The notes beneath the pieces are model-generated. The model ran no database searches. It saw only the letters and a program-made list of their open reading frames with translations, and was not told the DNA's origin. 64,000 bases of DNA, taken from NCBI GenBank assembly GCA_905331475.1, contig CAJNYU010001053.1:90000-153999 (forward strand). The letters run 5' to 3'. The position numbers and the translations under genes were made by a program. Of this stretch, positions 23,311 through 34,198 are shown piece after piece; within the stretch, counting starts at the first letter, position 1; the number at the start of each line of letters is the position of its first letter. This DNA comes from Rotaria socialis. Taxonomy: Eukaryota; Rotifera; Eurotatoria; Philodinida; Philodinidae.

Positions 23311-23971
23311 CGCTTCTTCTTGAACTCTGCTATCGTATACATGAAGTCAATTTCACATAGAACCTCCCAATCTAATAATAAATGCGACGAATTGACTCCG
23401 TCGTAGGCCACTTTACAATGATCGAAATATATGTGGGAATAGAAACATTTTCCTCCAGTAATATTTTTAAAAAGACACACCCACTCATGATATGATATGG
23501 TATGGTAATTTTCCTTTCTTCCCTAGCTACTACAACATCAACAACAAGCACAACAACTACTGCTACAACAACAACGACGACAACAACAACGACGACTGCG
23601 ACCACAAGCACTACGAGTACGTACTTCAATCAATAAGCCACACCAACAATCAGTTCGTTTTTTTATTTCTTTTAGCAACGACAACTACAACAAGTAAGTG
23701 TGTCAATACTAATCACAAGTGTGTTTCAGTTATTTCTAGCCACGATACTGATGTGCGTACACCCTGTATCATTCGAAAGTTTCATTTCGATTACCTATAT
23801 AAAATCACAGTTCGTACTGTATTTGGTGTCTCAAGTATGACGTGCATTAAAAAGTGTGATTATTGAAGTAGTAATAATTACTTGCCATTGAGCTCAAAGT
23901 TATATGGGATCATTTTACTATATTTTTGTCTTAATGTGAAGCTCAATTACCATGGTAAAAGATGATCTATA

Positions 23972-24670
23972 GGTAAACTTAACTTTGGTCGACAGTAAAA
24001 ATGTCGAGAGTAAAATGTCGAAAGTAAAAATGTCGACAGCAAAAATATTGAAAGTGCAAAATCTCGAAAGAAATTTATAAAAATAAAATTAAAAAATCTA
24101 AAAGAAGGGGTGTTTTGAAAGATATTCGATGAATATGTTATTATTGTTGGCAATGGCGGATCTACCAGTTAGGCTACCCGGCCATCGCCACGCCCTTAAG
24201 AAACTTTTTCGATTTTCTCAAGCAAAAATGAAACAGAAAGTAGTCGTTCTGTCTCAACTAGACTTGAAAAACCGTTTTTTGGCCACGAGCGCCACCCCCT
24301 AACAGATTTTCTCGATCCGCCACTACTTGTAGGATCGATGGCGACTTATGTTCGTTTAAATCTATCATTGGTCTATCAGACATAGGGCACTTAGTACAAT
24401 GTAATAGAAAAGAATAAGAAAATTATTCTTCAATTATTCATTACTCGAGTGATAAATATACATATGGAAGCCGCCATGGAATCGACACGCAACATCAACA
24501 GTGATTTAAATTGCATTACGTCGAATAAGGGACAACCTCTTTTAATAATGAATCAATTTTGAACACGACATTTTTCATGAATACCTACTCAGTTTTCGAT
24601 ATTTTTACTTTTTCGTTTTTTCGACGTTTTACTGTCGACATTTTTACTGTCGACCAAAGTTCAGAGATTC
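23972..24670. mobile_element. GTCGAC-repeat transposon, copy 1
   Basis: Begins GGTAAACTTAACTTTGGTCG, then repeats of TCGACAGTAAAAATG. It ends with the inverse repeats and TGTCGACCAAAGTTCAGAGATTC. The same element occurs at 57292-58107 with about 90 percent similarity. It contains an inner MITE with AGTGGCGGA-like ends (about 24150-24325). It interrupts the homology between paralogues A and B, at the point where the D8C exon is lost. No transposase. Confidence 0.85.
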
Positions 24671-26027
24671 AGCTATTTCTGGTAAAAGTCAGACTGACAA
24701 AAAAAGGACTGAACTAATCTACTTGCCTTTTTCTCCTGCTTTAATTTTATTCATTTTTTCTTCTGCTCTGTTTTCTTTGTTTCTCTACTTCTTGACTATT
24801 TCGCCTCTCTGTCTATTCTGTTCTTCTTCTCATTTTTCGTGTTATCTCTTATTACATTTCTCACCTTCATTGCATTTTACTTCATTCATGCTATCGGCTT
24901 ATAAGCTTATAAATTCTGCAACATGATTGCTCCTTTAAGATTGACACGTTTGCAGGCCTCAATAAGGCAAATACGCAAATCAGGATTATTTCCCGTCTAA
25001 AGAACTATTTTGAATGTGCGTTCAAATCTAAACTTAGCAAAACAGACAATTCTAAGTAAAGTTTTAATTTAGTCTTTTTCAAATAGATATGAAAAAGATC
25101 CACTGCTAAAGTTAAAGCTTTCAAGTAGAGAAAAATAAAAACAAATAAGTAAGTCATTTCTCACAATTCAAAGAAAAAGAGATTCCGAAAGAAGAAAACT
25201 AAAAGTTCTATGTTTACAGAATATGTCTTGACAAAAAGAATTTTAAAATTATTTAATTGACAATGGAGAATACAATATGAAAATATTGTCTCATGATTGT
25301 TTAGTATCAATGAATAAACACATCAGAAAGTGCTGTCAATTATTTTTAATGGCTTCCTATTTTTTATTTTCGCAAGAATAAAAGTTCTCCTGATGAGATA
25401 GATATTGTTGTCACCTGCAGCTCATCTCACTGCTCTCTCTCCTCATTATTTTACACTACTATGGAAATTTTTTGCGTTACTCTATTTATTTTTCTCTCTC
25501 ACTATATATGCTTGTGCTACATATGAAGTTACTACATTCTGAAGTTGTGAATCCGCTCAAGAAACACCATAATTAATAGCGACGGTAAGCTACTTATCAA
25601 ATATGTTGTTCCAAGGAACTAATTATGTTTTTCGAAATTTAATTTTGAAAATCATACAGAACATTTTCTTATTTCTAAGAATTATTCTCAATAGTCACGG
25701 ATGTATGCATAGCTTCGAAGAGTCTATTATTATGTATTTTTTTCTAGAGAGCATTACATAGATTGACCTACTTTGAACGGAATTCTATTATGACCATGCC
25801 AAAATAAAAGGCATGCATTTAATGTAATATCTAAAAATATAGTAATCCATATCTAAATTATATCAATATTGCCTAACTTAATACAGTAGTATCTATTCTG
25901 GTGAAAGGATGCCTTTAAAAAAAGTGTTTTGTTCTATTTTTGTAATTCAACAACTTTTAAATCAATTAAATATCTGAATTAAAAAATGTTCTGTCTTGTA
26001 ATTCAATATATTATCACTTTTAACAAA
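24671..26027. other. AT-rich intergenic, nothing recognised
   Basis: Short ORFs here are Phe/Leu/Ser-rich translations of T-rich DNA. No gene or bounded repeat was seen. Confidence 0.5.
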
Positions 26028-26342
26028 TACCCAGGTCGAACATTCCGACCACCGAATTCCGGTGGCCGGATCCCGTAGGATACTCCAGGGAATATGCGGG
26101 AAAGTCACAATATCCTGCAGGAAAACACGGGAAATCGCTGAAACATGGAAGCAGTATTCCGGTCAAGAATACGGCCGGCCTTTTCCGGCGAATTCCTGCC
26201 AAGTTCCGGTGCTTTCCGGCATGAATTGATCGGAAATCACTGGAAAAAATCCGAAAAATTTCTAACCGGAATACTGCTTCCACAAAATCAACGGCACTAC
26301 CCGGAACCGGCCGTTTCCAGGCCGGACTGTTCGACCTGGGTA
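26028..26342. mobile_element. MITE, TA-CCCAGG...CCTGGG-TA family, copy 2
   Basis: Perfect 15-bp ends TACCCAGGTCGAACA and TGTTCGACCTGGGTA. The GC-rich 315-bp interior is partly self-complementary and is related to copy 1 in inverse orientation. The ORFs across it on both strands are shadows of the palindrome. Confidence 0.85.
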
Positions 26343-29300
26343 ACTATCAATGAATTTATCGACTTCTCTAATTAATTTGAACGTAATCTATAATTAATAA
26401 GTACTTATGAATTGAGGGTGTGGGTGTGGGTGTGAAGAGAGATAAGAACATCCCCACTCCACACCGTCAAGATTTTTTTCTATTACTTTAATAATTAACT
26501 GTATATAACTTTGTGTTGTTAGACAGTGTTACTTAATAAATTAGATATAGATTGCTATATTTTTAGGTATTGGTTTATATTTACCCCAAAATAAAATAAT
26601 AAAAGAAAAATTATTCATAAGAAGAATGGGGATGAGCTGTCTTGGAAGATATACCATTGAATGAAATGCTTTCCTACAGATGCACAATATATTTTTTTAG
26701 CGATTTAGAACGTATTCATCAAACTATATAATGAAATAATTGAATGCAAGATAGCATTTCTAATATTTTTGTCAATGAGTTCACATACGTTTTTGCTCGT
26801 ACAATGTTTCAATTAGTGTGCTAAATTAACAGTTGTTCATCTCATGAAGGTATCAGTGTGTGTAAATATTTTTTTTGTGAAACACGACCTGAAAGGAGTG
26901 TTGAAGTGTTTAGGGTAGAAATTTTGCACCCATACCCCTTCCCCTGCCACAGACTGCTCCCGACAGACTACCAGATCGTTGGAAACTGTGTCAGACGCCT
27001 CAATTGCTTATTTAATTAACTAATTACTATGCAATTACTTAATTGGCCATCACAGACTGTCACAGGCAGCCATCACAGATTGCCACAGGCAGCCTGCCAC
27101 AAGCGGTCTTCAGAAATGATTATAGATCGTGACATACGCTTTAATTAATTGACTAATTAGTACCATTTGAATTGAGTGTCCATCACAGACTGTTACACAA
27201 AATCTTCAGAGGCCTTCGCACAGCGTGACAGACAATTTTCAGACCTAGCACAGCCCATTACAGACACTGTTTCAGCCTAGTGTAGATCATCACTGATAGC
27301 GGCAAACGAACTGTCTCACCAAATCAAGAAAGAACTTCCTTGAATTCGCCATCTCTATGTGATTTCCTCCAGTGATTATGTCATGTTTCACATTTTTAAT
27401 TCCAGAGGCATTGCGCTAACAGCTTTTTAACTATAATGTATCTCGTATTGAATGATATTCCTCCCATCAGTAATGATTTATATTACTCGTAAATTTTAAT
27501 TACATGCTAATAGATTAGCTTTTCGAAACAAATTTTTAATTTAAACTCTATAAAGTGTTGTATATACTAGTTCAATATGTGGAGATAAGATGATAAGCGA
27601 TCAGAACTTTGAAATTTCCTTCGATTTCCCGTAGTCAGATCCGAAATTTATTTCTAGCTCCCATATTTTGCTATGCCCGGTACCAGAATATTGCAGTTGC
27701 AGAAATACTTTCATTTCTCGAATTCATTTGTTACTGAGTAGGAGTAGGATAAGTTTTCTCAGCTTGGACATGAACACTAGAATAATGAATATGAGCTCTA
27801 AAAGTAGTGATGATTAAAAGAAGCAATGAATGTTTTTCACGCCTTTTTTTACCGATATGTATTACATTCTAACTTTCGACAAGCGCTTTTATTGCCAAAA
27901 TGGTTCGGTGTGCTATTTGTCAAGTTTCGCGAGCTGTTGATCAACGCGAAAACAACAACTAATAATTTTCTCAAAGTAAATGATAGTCAAAAGCGAATCG
28001 AAGCGTTTTAGTCATGGTGCCACTAAATACAGAGGTGTCACTTCCCTATTTCTTTAAAATAAATATAAATTCTCATCAACTGTACTTCTTTTTAAACATA
28101 AACAATGCGAATTTATATTTATTTTTAAATAGCAACTATCACAAATTATATTTTTTATTAATAGAAATTCAATCATAAGTTAAAGTATTATTGTATTGCG
28201 TTTCACTATTTCGCTTTGATCACACGAGCAAAGGAGAAAAATGTGGTGAACCATTGAAATAAATATATATCGTTCTAAATTTACGTTCTTCGTAAACACA
28301 TTTACATATAGCTATTATTTTACGAGTTTATTTTTGTTACAATTTTAACATGCTCTTTCTCTATCGTTTATACGATCACGACAAAATATGGCTAAGAAAT
28401 AAAACAACTTGCTGTAGCTTATTATTTAGTTTATAGTTATATAAAGAACCAGATGTTATCCGAGTTGCACCCGTATACAAAATACGATGTGAATTAATAA
28501 TTTGGATCTTCACGAAAAATCTTCAATTCAGAGAAATCTTGAATACTTTTTTATGTCGACATGATGAAATTCATCACTGAGAAAACTCTATTCTTACTTA
28601 GCGATACATTCCTAAGGGTCGATTTCGATTGATCGATTAATTATCTCCATGATTCATTATCTTAGATCAGCTGTAAATGAATAGACTATAGTGGCTAACA
28701 TATACTCATGACGTCACTTTAATTATCTCGCAACAAATTTCTTTCATTTTTGTCATTTTGGAATGATATTTGTGAGTGAATGGAATATCAGATTAAAGAA
28801 TAGAAAAAATATGTCAGAAGTTCAATCTCGATACTTTCATCTTCCGTTTCAATGAGTTTTCTATGATTTTCTGTTCACGAGATCATTCGTTGGCAGAATA
28901 ATGAAAAAGATGCGTACGATCTCAAGTAAAAAAGAAAAAAAACATTCGCGAAGGAATACAGAAATGCTTCCGCATCGCATCGCATCGCATTAAAAACTGG
29001 AGTGAAGATAATCTATACTTATTTTTATATATAAATTAATTCAAAAAGTATTTATATTGATTTAGTAGATAAATCAGTAATCATTAACTTTACTCGTAAA
29101 TTAAATTGAAAATAAATATCAATTGGCGTCCCTATGCATATCTTCAAATAGTGTGGGTGTCATTTGATAGTGCGAAGTAAAAAAATGATATAATAAGAGT
29201 AATTAGACTGTGAATCATTTTATTGATTAAAAGAAAAAGACAGTGTCACGCTTCCATCCTTATGCTAAGAACATCTTGCGAGACAATTAAATGAAAATGA

Positions 29301-29378
29301 TATAATTCATAGAAAATACAAAGATCAATAGTATAGTCGAAAATAATTATTTTGTTTTTCATTCTATTAAGAGCAGTC
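26343..29378. other. AT-rich intergenic with a TGTGGG tract and diffuse short repeats
   Basis: No gene recognised. GGGTGTGGGTGTGGGTGTG lies at 26416-26434. Between 27040 and 27290 variants of CATCACAGACTG recur at irregular spacing. A (CGCAT)n microsatellite is near 28975-28990. A fragment at 27385-27430 belongs to the repeat noted at 18195. Confidence 0.45.
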
Positions 29379-29702
29379 ATCCTATTCCGCAATGTTGAAC
29401 ATTCCGGAACCAGTTCTGTTGATTCCTTAGTGGAGGAACACTGTGCGATTTTGGAATTAGTTTGTCAAATTCTAGGAATTGCACGGAATTCCGGAATTAG
29501 GTCAATAAGGAATCGGTGGGAATTAAACGGAATTCCTGTACGACCTAATTCCCGGAATTTCTGGAATCTGATGCAATTGGTACGCAGTGTTTCCGGGAAT
29601 TCCTGAATTGTGTTGGAGTGATCAACGGAATCGCCGAAATTATATGGAATTGGTTCCGCGGGCGGAACTGGTTCCGGAATGTTCAACATTACGGAATAGG
29701 AT
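29379..29702. mobile_element. 324-bp MITE with 38-bp inverted ends upstream of the aquaporin
   Basis: The left end ATCCTATTCCGCAATGTTGA and onward matches the reverse complement of 29665-29702 at 37 of 38 positions. The interior is rich in GGAATTCC-like words. It ends 142 bp before the aquaporin ATG, so it is likely to lie in that gene's promoter. No obvious target duplication. Confidence 0.85.
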
Positions 29703-29844
29703 GTATTCTCTCTATTAAACATTCAAAGGCAGATGACTCTTTCTCCTTCTTGTATTGGCATTTTTGACGATTCATTCTTTGACACTGCATAAAACCCAGG
29801 TATATTAAATAATTCTCATTGTGTATTACAGAAAATTCTATAAA

Positions 29845-30594
29845 ATGTCGTCGGCTCAAGTTAATCCACTCGAACAAAATCTCGCAAACACGGTACAAGT
29901 TAACGATCGAGCATTAAATGGCTTTATCAAAGCACCATCACTACCTGTTCGTCTGATTTGTGAAGCAATTGGTACATGTTGCTTTGTCTTTTTCGGCGCT
30001 GGTTGTGCAACGAAATCAGGATCTGGTCTACTAGCAATATCAACAGCCCATGGTATTGTCACTGTCTGGCTTGTGTACGTGTTTGGGTCGATTTCCGGTG
30101 CACACTTCAATGCTGCAGCTACCATTGCTTTTACAATCAATCGTCAAATGAAAATAGTTGATGCCTTGCTATATATTATTGCTCAGGCATTGGGTGCCCT
30201 GCTTGCTGGAGCTCTGTTACTATTACTATACTATGGTAATGATACCAACCTAGGCACACCAGAATTGGCATTGCTACCCTATCCAGTTACGGTTTTGCAA
30301 GGCTTTTGCTTAGAATTTATCTGTACAGTCATTCTCTCGTTTGTCATTTTCTTTACAACATCGTACAACACGCACAAGGAAGCAGCCCTTCCAGTTGGAC
30401 TGGTTGTGTTCTCGTCATTTTTGCTTGCTTCGGATCGAGATGGAGCAGCTCTGAATCCGTGGAGATGGCTAGGACCAGCAGTTGCTTCAAATACGTATAG
30501 CAGCTATGCATGGATCTATATCGTTGGGCCTATTAGCGGGTTCATTGTTGGATTAATATTTTTTCGAATATATAAACTCATTTGGAATTTATAA
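29845..30594 (+). CDS. Aquaporin (MIP family) with altered NPA motifs
   Basis: Membrane channel for water or small neutral solutes, intronless, 249 residues, normal for the family. The ATG at 29845 is chosen; the frame extends a little upstream but without an ATG, and an AG just before may be a splice acceptor in the leader. Hydrophobic helices begin with LICEAIGTCCFVFFGAGC. The first pore motif reads HFNAAAT (N89-A90-A91) instead of HxNPAVT. The second reads GAALNPWRWLGPA (N204-P205-W206-R207) instead of NPARD. The pore asparagines and the selectivity-filter arginine are kept. A bulky Trp in place of Ala and Ala for Pro are unusual and could change permeability. The frame is otherwise clean, so I take it as a functional, unorthodox aquaporin. 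Confidence 0.9.
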   Translation: MSSAQVNPLEQNLANTVQVNDRALNGFIKAPSLPVRLICEAIGTCCFVFFGAGCATKSGSGLLAISTAHGIVTVWLVYVFGSISGAHFNAAATIAFTINRQMKIVDALLYIIAQALGALLAGALLLLLYYGNDTNLGTPELALLPYPVTVLQGFCLEFICTVILSFVIFFTTSYNTHKEAALPVGLVVFSSFLLASDRDGAALNPWRWLGPAVASNTYSSYAWIYIVGPISGFIVGLIFFRIYKLIWNL

Positions 30595-31777
30595 TCTGAA
30601 GACAATCTATATATTTGAATATGGCAAGATTTTTATTAAGTTAAAGAGATGAGAAAATAACTACGCATGTAGAAGATTTTCCTATAAGACTGTCTACTGG
30701 ACAAAAGATCAAACATTTTATGTGTTTCGCTTGCATTTTTGTGTTGTCATGTATCTGTCATTATTATGTATAAAAGCAACTCATTGAGCAGCCAAATTTG
30801 CTCCTATGAGGAATATCAATTCAAATGATTCTTAAAAAAAAGGAATACTGAAGGATGGGGATAGGGGAAGGCAAGCAAGGACAACTGATACTCTTATTTT
30901 ACATCAATACAAATCCCCTAGTCTACACAAACCTCCAACTTATTTAGCACCATGCCAAATTCTTTCACCTGAAACCTGGCTACATTATCAGGGCCACTTT
31001 TCTCTTGTCAAACTTCTATTTACAACAGCACAATATTATCCATCTGATCACAAATATAGTTCTATGCCGAACAGCCGTACTTGCAAGATTCATATACAGT
31101 GTATAGTGAGGTACAGAATACTATGAAATTGTGCTCAAAACTTTACTGCACTCTAGGTTATCGGTAGAGTTAGTCGAGAGTAAAAACAGAAACACAATGT
31201 ATAGGAAAGTAAATTATGTTTCTCATCAATCTATAGAAAGTATCAATTTCAAACATCAAGGAATTAGCATCATGCAGGTCAACTCTAGAGAAAGTCGCTG
31301 TGGGTATTGATCTATCTTGTGTGTGCATCCATAACTTTACTGGTTTTCTGTTGTACGATATATTATACAAATGAAAGTGAAAATTGATATTTTCAAAATA
31401 ACAAAAGTTGACAAATACAATTGATAAAACTCTTGATCGAAATCTGTGAAGTCTTTCAATCTATACTGAAACTTTTCCGTTGTTATTCAAACATTGTTAA
31501 AGATTTAATCAGATCATTGATGGTTAGGTCGGTTTTGTTTCTGGAGCAACACGTAAGATGGATCTATTTTCTCTGGTGGATCGGTGACGGTGACTGGACA
31601 ATTCGTCGCATACATGCTTATTTTAATTTAATTAAGGGAGACTAATGAGAATGTAGAATAAATGATACAATATAGCAGTTTAAATTGAAACATAAAATAG
31701 AGGCATTTAATAGAGGGAGAAATTTTATTAAGAGAAAAATTTATTGAAAAAATATTTTGACACAAAAAAATACACAA
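30595..31777. other. Intergenic, nothing recognised
   Basis: 3' flank of the aquaporin and of the MULE relic. No gene, RNA or bounded repeat recognised. Confidence 0.5.
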
Positions 31778-33262
31778 TTACAAGACAACAAATACAAAAA
31801 TATTTACAGCTAGTCCTTTCAAATACTCACCAAGATCAACATTTGCATAGTCATCGACCAGTCGTTTGATTCTTTCGTCAAGTTTTCGATATTTGAGTTT
31901 CTGCGGCTTTGATTCTTGTCCTTGACGAGTTTGTGCGATGTCGCCTTCGAATTTGGATTGTTCACGGCGAATCTTCTCGATTAATTTTGTAATAGTTGGA
32001 TGTACTATTGCCACACATTTCGTGAATGCATTGTGCCATCCTTTAATTGAATTATTAGAGCGGGGAAGATTGGCAATTGTTCGATCATAAACATTCCATA
32101 TTTCTATTGGAAATAGCGGCTTTTTTTCGGCCAGTACCTAAAATCGAAATTGAATATTAAAAAATTATTAATCAATCAATTTACCTCTCTTCTTTGGCTC
32201 TCCTGCCCATGTTTTTTTTTAAATAATCAAGATAATCGTCGGCTTCTTCCTCGAAATCGTTGACAATCAGATTAAACGCTTTGATGACATCTAAAACAGG
32301 AACAAAAGTTAAAGCAATTATTTGTTTAATGTTCAAATGGAACGACTCATCCTCTTGGTATTTCTTTTTTAATCCAAGGCTTTGAATTTGACGCCAAATA
32401 CACTGACCAAAATGAAGCAAATAGCCTAAAAAAATCAATTAACACATAATTAGATGATAATTGTGAAGCAATTAGTCACACCACCTTTGTGAAGAATGTT
32501 TGGAAACAATGAATTGATCGATTTTATTGTCGCCGCTTCGAAATCACTAAGTATTGTTTCTAGATTGAAATCATCGTCGTCCATGATACATTAAAAAAAA
32601 TGATCGTAGTCCGTTGTTGTCTTTCCTACGACTAAGCCCTAAAACAATGGAATAATTTCTGATTTGAACAATCCATGTAACGGAAGTACTTGATAGAAAT
32701 ATTCTGTACGCATCTAAAATAGATGTTTAATGCGTAAATTGAAAGTCTTTGCTTTTATTTTACCTTAAATGTTCCATCGACAAACCAATGTTTACACGTT
32801 TTCAATACTGAAAGATTCGCTGCGGTGGTAAAAATGATCAGACAGTTGATTGTTGGAATGCGTCGAAAGCCCTTGATGTTATCGACGAATAGTTCTCAAA
32901 AATGTTTCACTTTGAGGTAGTTGACCGGCGGCATCTAAAGGAAAAGATCTCATTGCAGAATGTAAAATTGTGCTTGATGATTCTTCGGTTTCAGCAGCTC
33001 GTGCTTTTATTTTATTTTTGAGTTCCAGTACTGGAACCAGATTTGTTTTTGACGCGTGGCAGTGCTCAGTAGGCGCAAAAACAATTACATCCATAGTTTG
33101 ATTGGTATGATAACGACCTAAAAGAAGATAAAAATAAAGTACAAATAATTAATTAGAGTTTTTTACCTTTGCAATCTCTATTTTGACAACGAAAAATAAA
33201 TTTAACATCATTTTTTCATTCTAAAGTATAAATATAACCTTCATAATCAAGCATATAGCTTT
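31778..33262 (-). pseudogene. FLYWCH/MULE transposase-derived gene, decayed
   Basis: Exon blocks in gene order: 33262-33168 (FLYWCH zinc finger, FRCQNRDCK), 33117-32764 (rest of the finger, TEHCHA, then linker and NLSVLKTCKHWFVDGTFK), 32713-32485 (TILSDFEAATIKSINSLF), 32425-32185 (FGQCIWRQIQSLGLKKKY) and 32137-31778 (NVYDRTIANLPRSNNS, ending LVDDYANVDLGEYLKGL). This is the MULE-type DDE transposase seen in FLYWCH proteins. Lesions: TGA at 33218-33216, a frameshift near 32880 after RTIRR with loss of sequence, in-frame TAG at 32641-32639 and TAA at 32593-32591. The conserved NNSVEGWH motif reads NNSIKGWH near 32040, so the likely catalytic Glu is Lys. Splice sites still fit. No terminal repeats were found. 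Confidence 0.85.
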
Positions 33263-33548
33263 CCTCTTTTCACTTGTAAATTTTTTAATTGTGTGTACTC
33301 ATCACTTTTTTATGAACAAATAATTGTATGAATATTGACAAGAAATATATTCTGTCACTGAGGAGAATTATCTTATATTTAGTTTTAAAATTAATGGGTT
33401 TTTTCTGATTTTTCCAAAATCCTATTAGATTATTTATTTTTTCCTTGAGATTCATAACTCAGTCTATGAAATTCGTAGGCTTGTTCAATTAATTAAACAT
33501 AGTCTATTTGATTCAATTACATCAAGCAACATGTCATATTCGCTTTCA

Positions 33549-34198
33549 TTAGTTTACATTGCGACCAATTGACCTAGTATCATAGATAACACCAGTGTTG
33601 GAAATTACCATCAATACAAATGGTATTATATTGTACAAGAATAAGTTCACATTACCCCATAAAGGATAGATCTTGTATAAATAAGCATCAGTGTATAATA
33701 CACCATCATTGCCTATATAACAAGCAAACGGGGAAAAGTGAAAATTGATGAGTGCAAATATTCCAAGGCAAATTCCAATGAGAGTGAGAACACTTTTGGG
33801 ACGACTGAGCCAAGTGCGATATGTAATCAACTTACTGCCATGTATCGATCGATGCACACACATACTCGAATCCAAGCCGATGATTGGGGTACAAAATAAT
33901 TAATAAAGGATATGAACTTACAAAAAACAACTGATGAACGTACAATGGTGAAAGCATATATGGTATTACGGTAATGATCTAAGTTCCAGTCATAAAGCAT
34001 CAAGATATCCAAAATAGCAATGACGCGCATATAGTATAAGACTGGCATTTTCTTTGCATCATTGAATGTTGCTCGACATAGCATGAAGAGTGTTAGAAGA
34101 TTGAATGCTGTACCTATGATTGCCAGTGTTAAAGTATTGTAAGAAAATATGATCGCTGCTATTTCATATGCGTTCGAAGCCTTATTTGTAGTTAACAT
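33549..34198 (-). pseudogene. Rhodopsin-like GPCR, frameshifted and truncated after TM5
   Basis: The N-terminal half (34198-33827) holds TM1 to TM3: TM1 with FNLLTLFML, a cysteine before TM3 (VVFCKFISFI) and the DRY motif in CIDRYMAVS. The frame then breaks by one base near 33836. The second half (to 33549) continues with WLSRPKSVLTLIGI (TM4) and NIIPFVLMVISNTGVIYDTR (TM5), then a stop. TM6, TM7 and the NPxxY motif are absent. Bdelloids carry many such peptide-receptor-like genes. The single coding exon with no further homology argues for a dead copy. Ligand unknown. Confidence 0.8.

Larger units (their letters stand above)
20489..23693 (+). pseudogene. Paralogue of the D8C membrane protein, lacking the D8C exon (copy B)
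   Basis: Five exons match copy A one for one: 20489-20557, 21473-21555, 21615-21733, 23527-23616 and 23676-23693. They encode the same start (MPTSTQAVAPYAPRF), a three-codon-longer second exon, the hydrophobic anchor (VAAVAAVAAPFLIAYF) and a shorter Thr stalk. No exon for the eight-cysteine domain is found downstream. Homology with copy A continues to 23971 and stops exactly where a GTCGAC transposon begins. The upstream exons are open, so a stalk-only protein is possible if transcription reads into another stop, but as a gene it is truncated. Intron 1 holds a 366-bp foldback and intron 3 an insert of about 950 bp with a SINE-like head. Confidence 0.75.
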
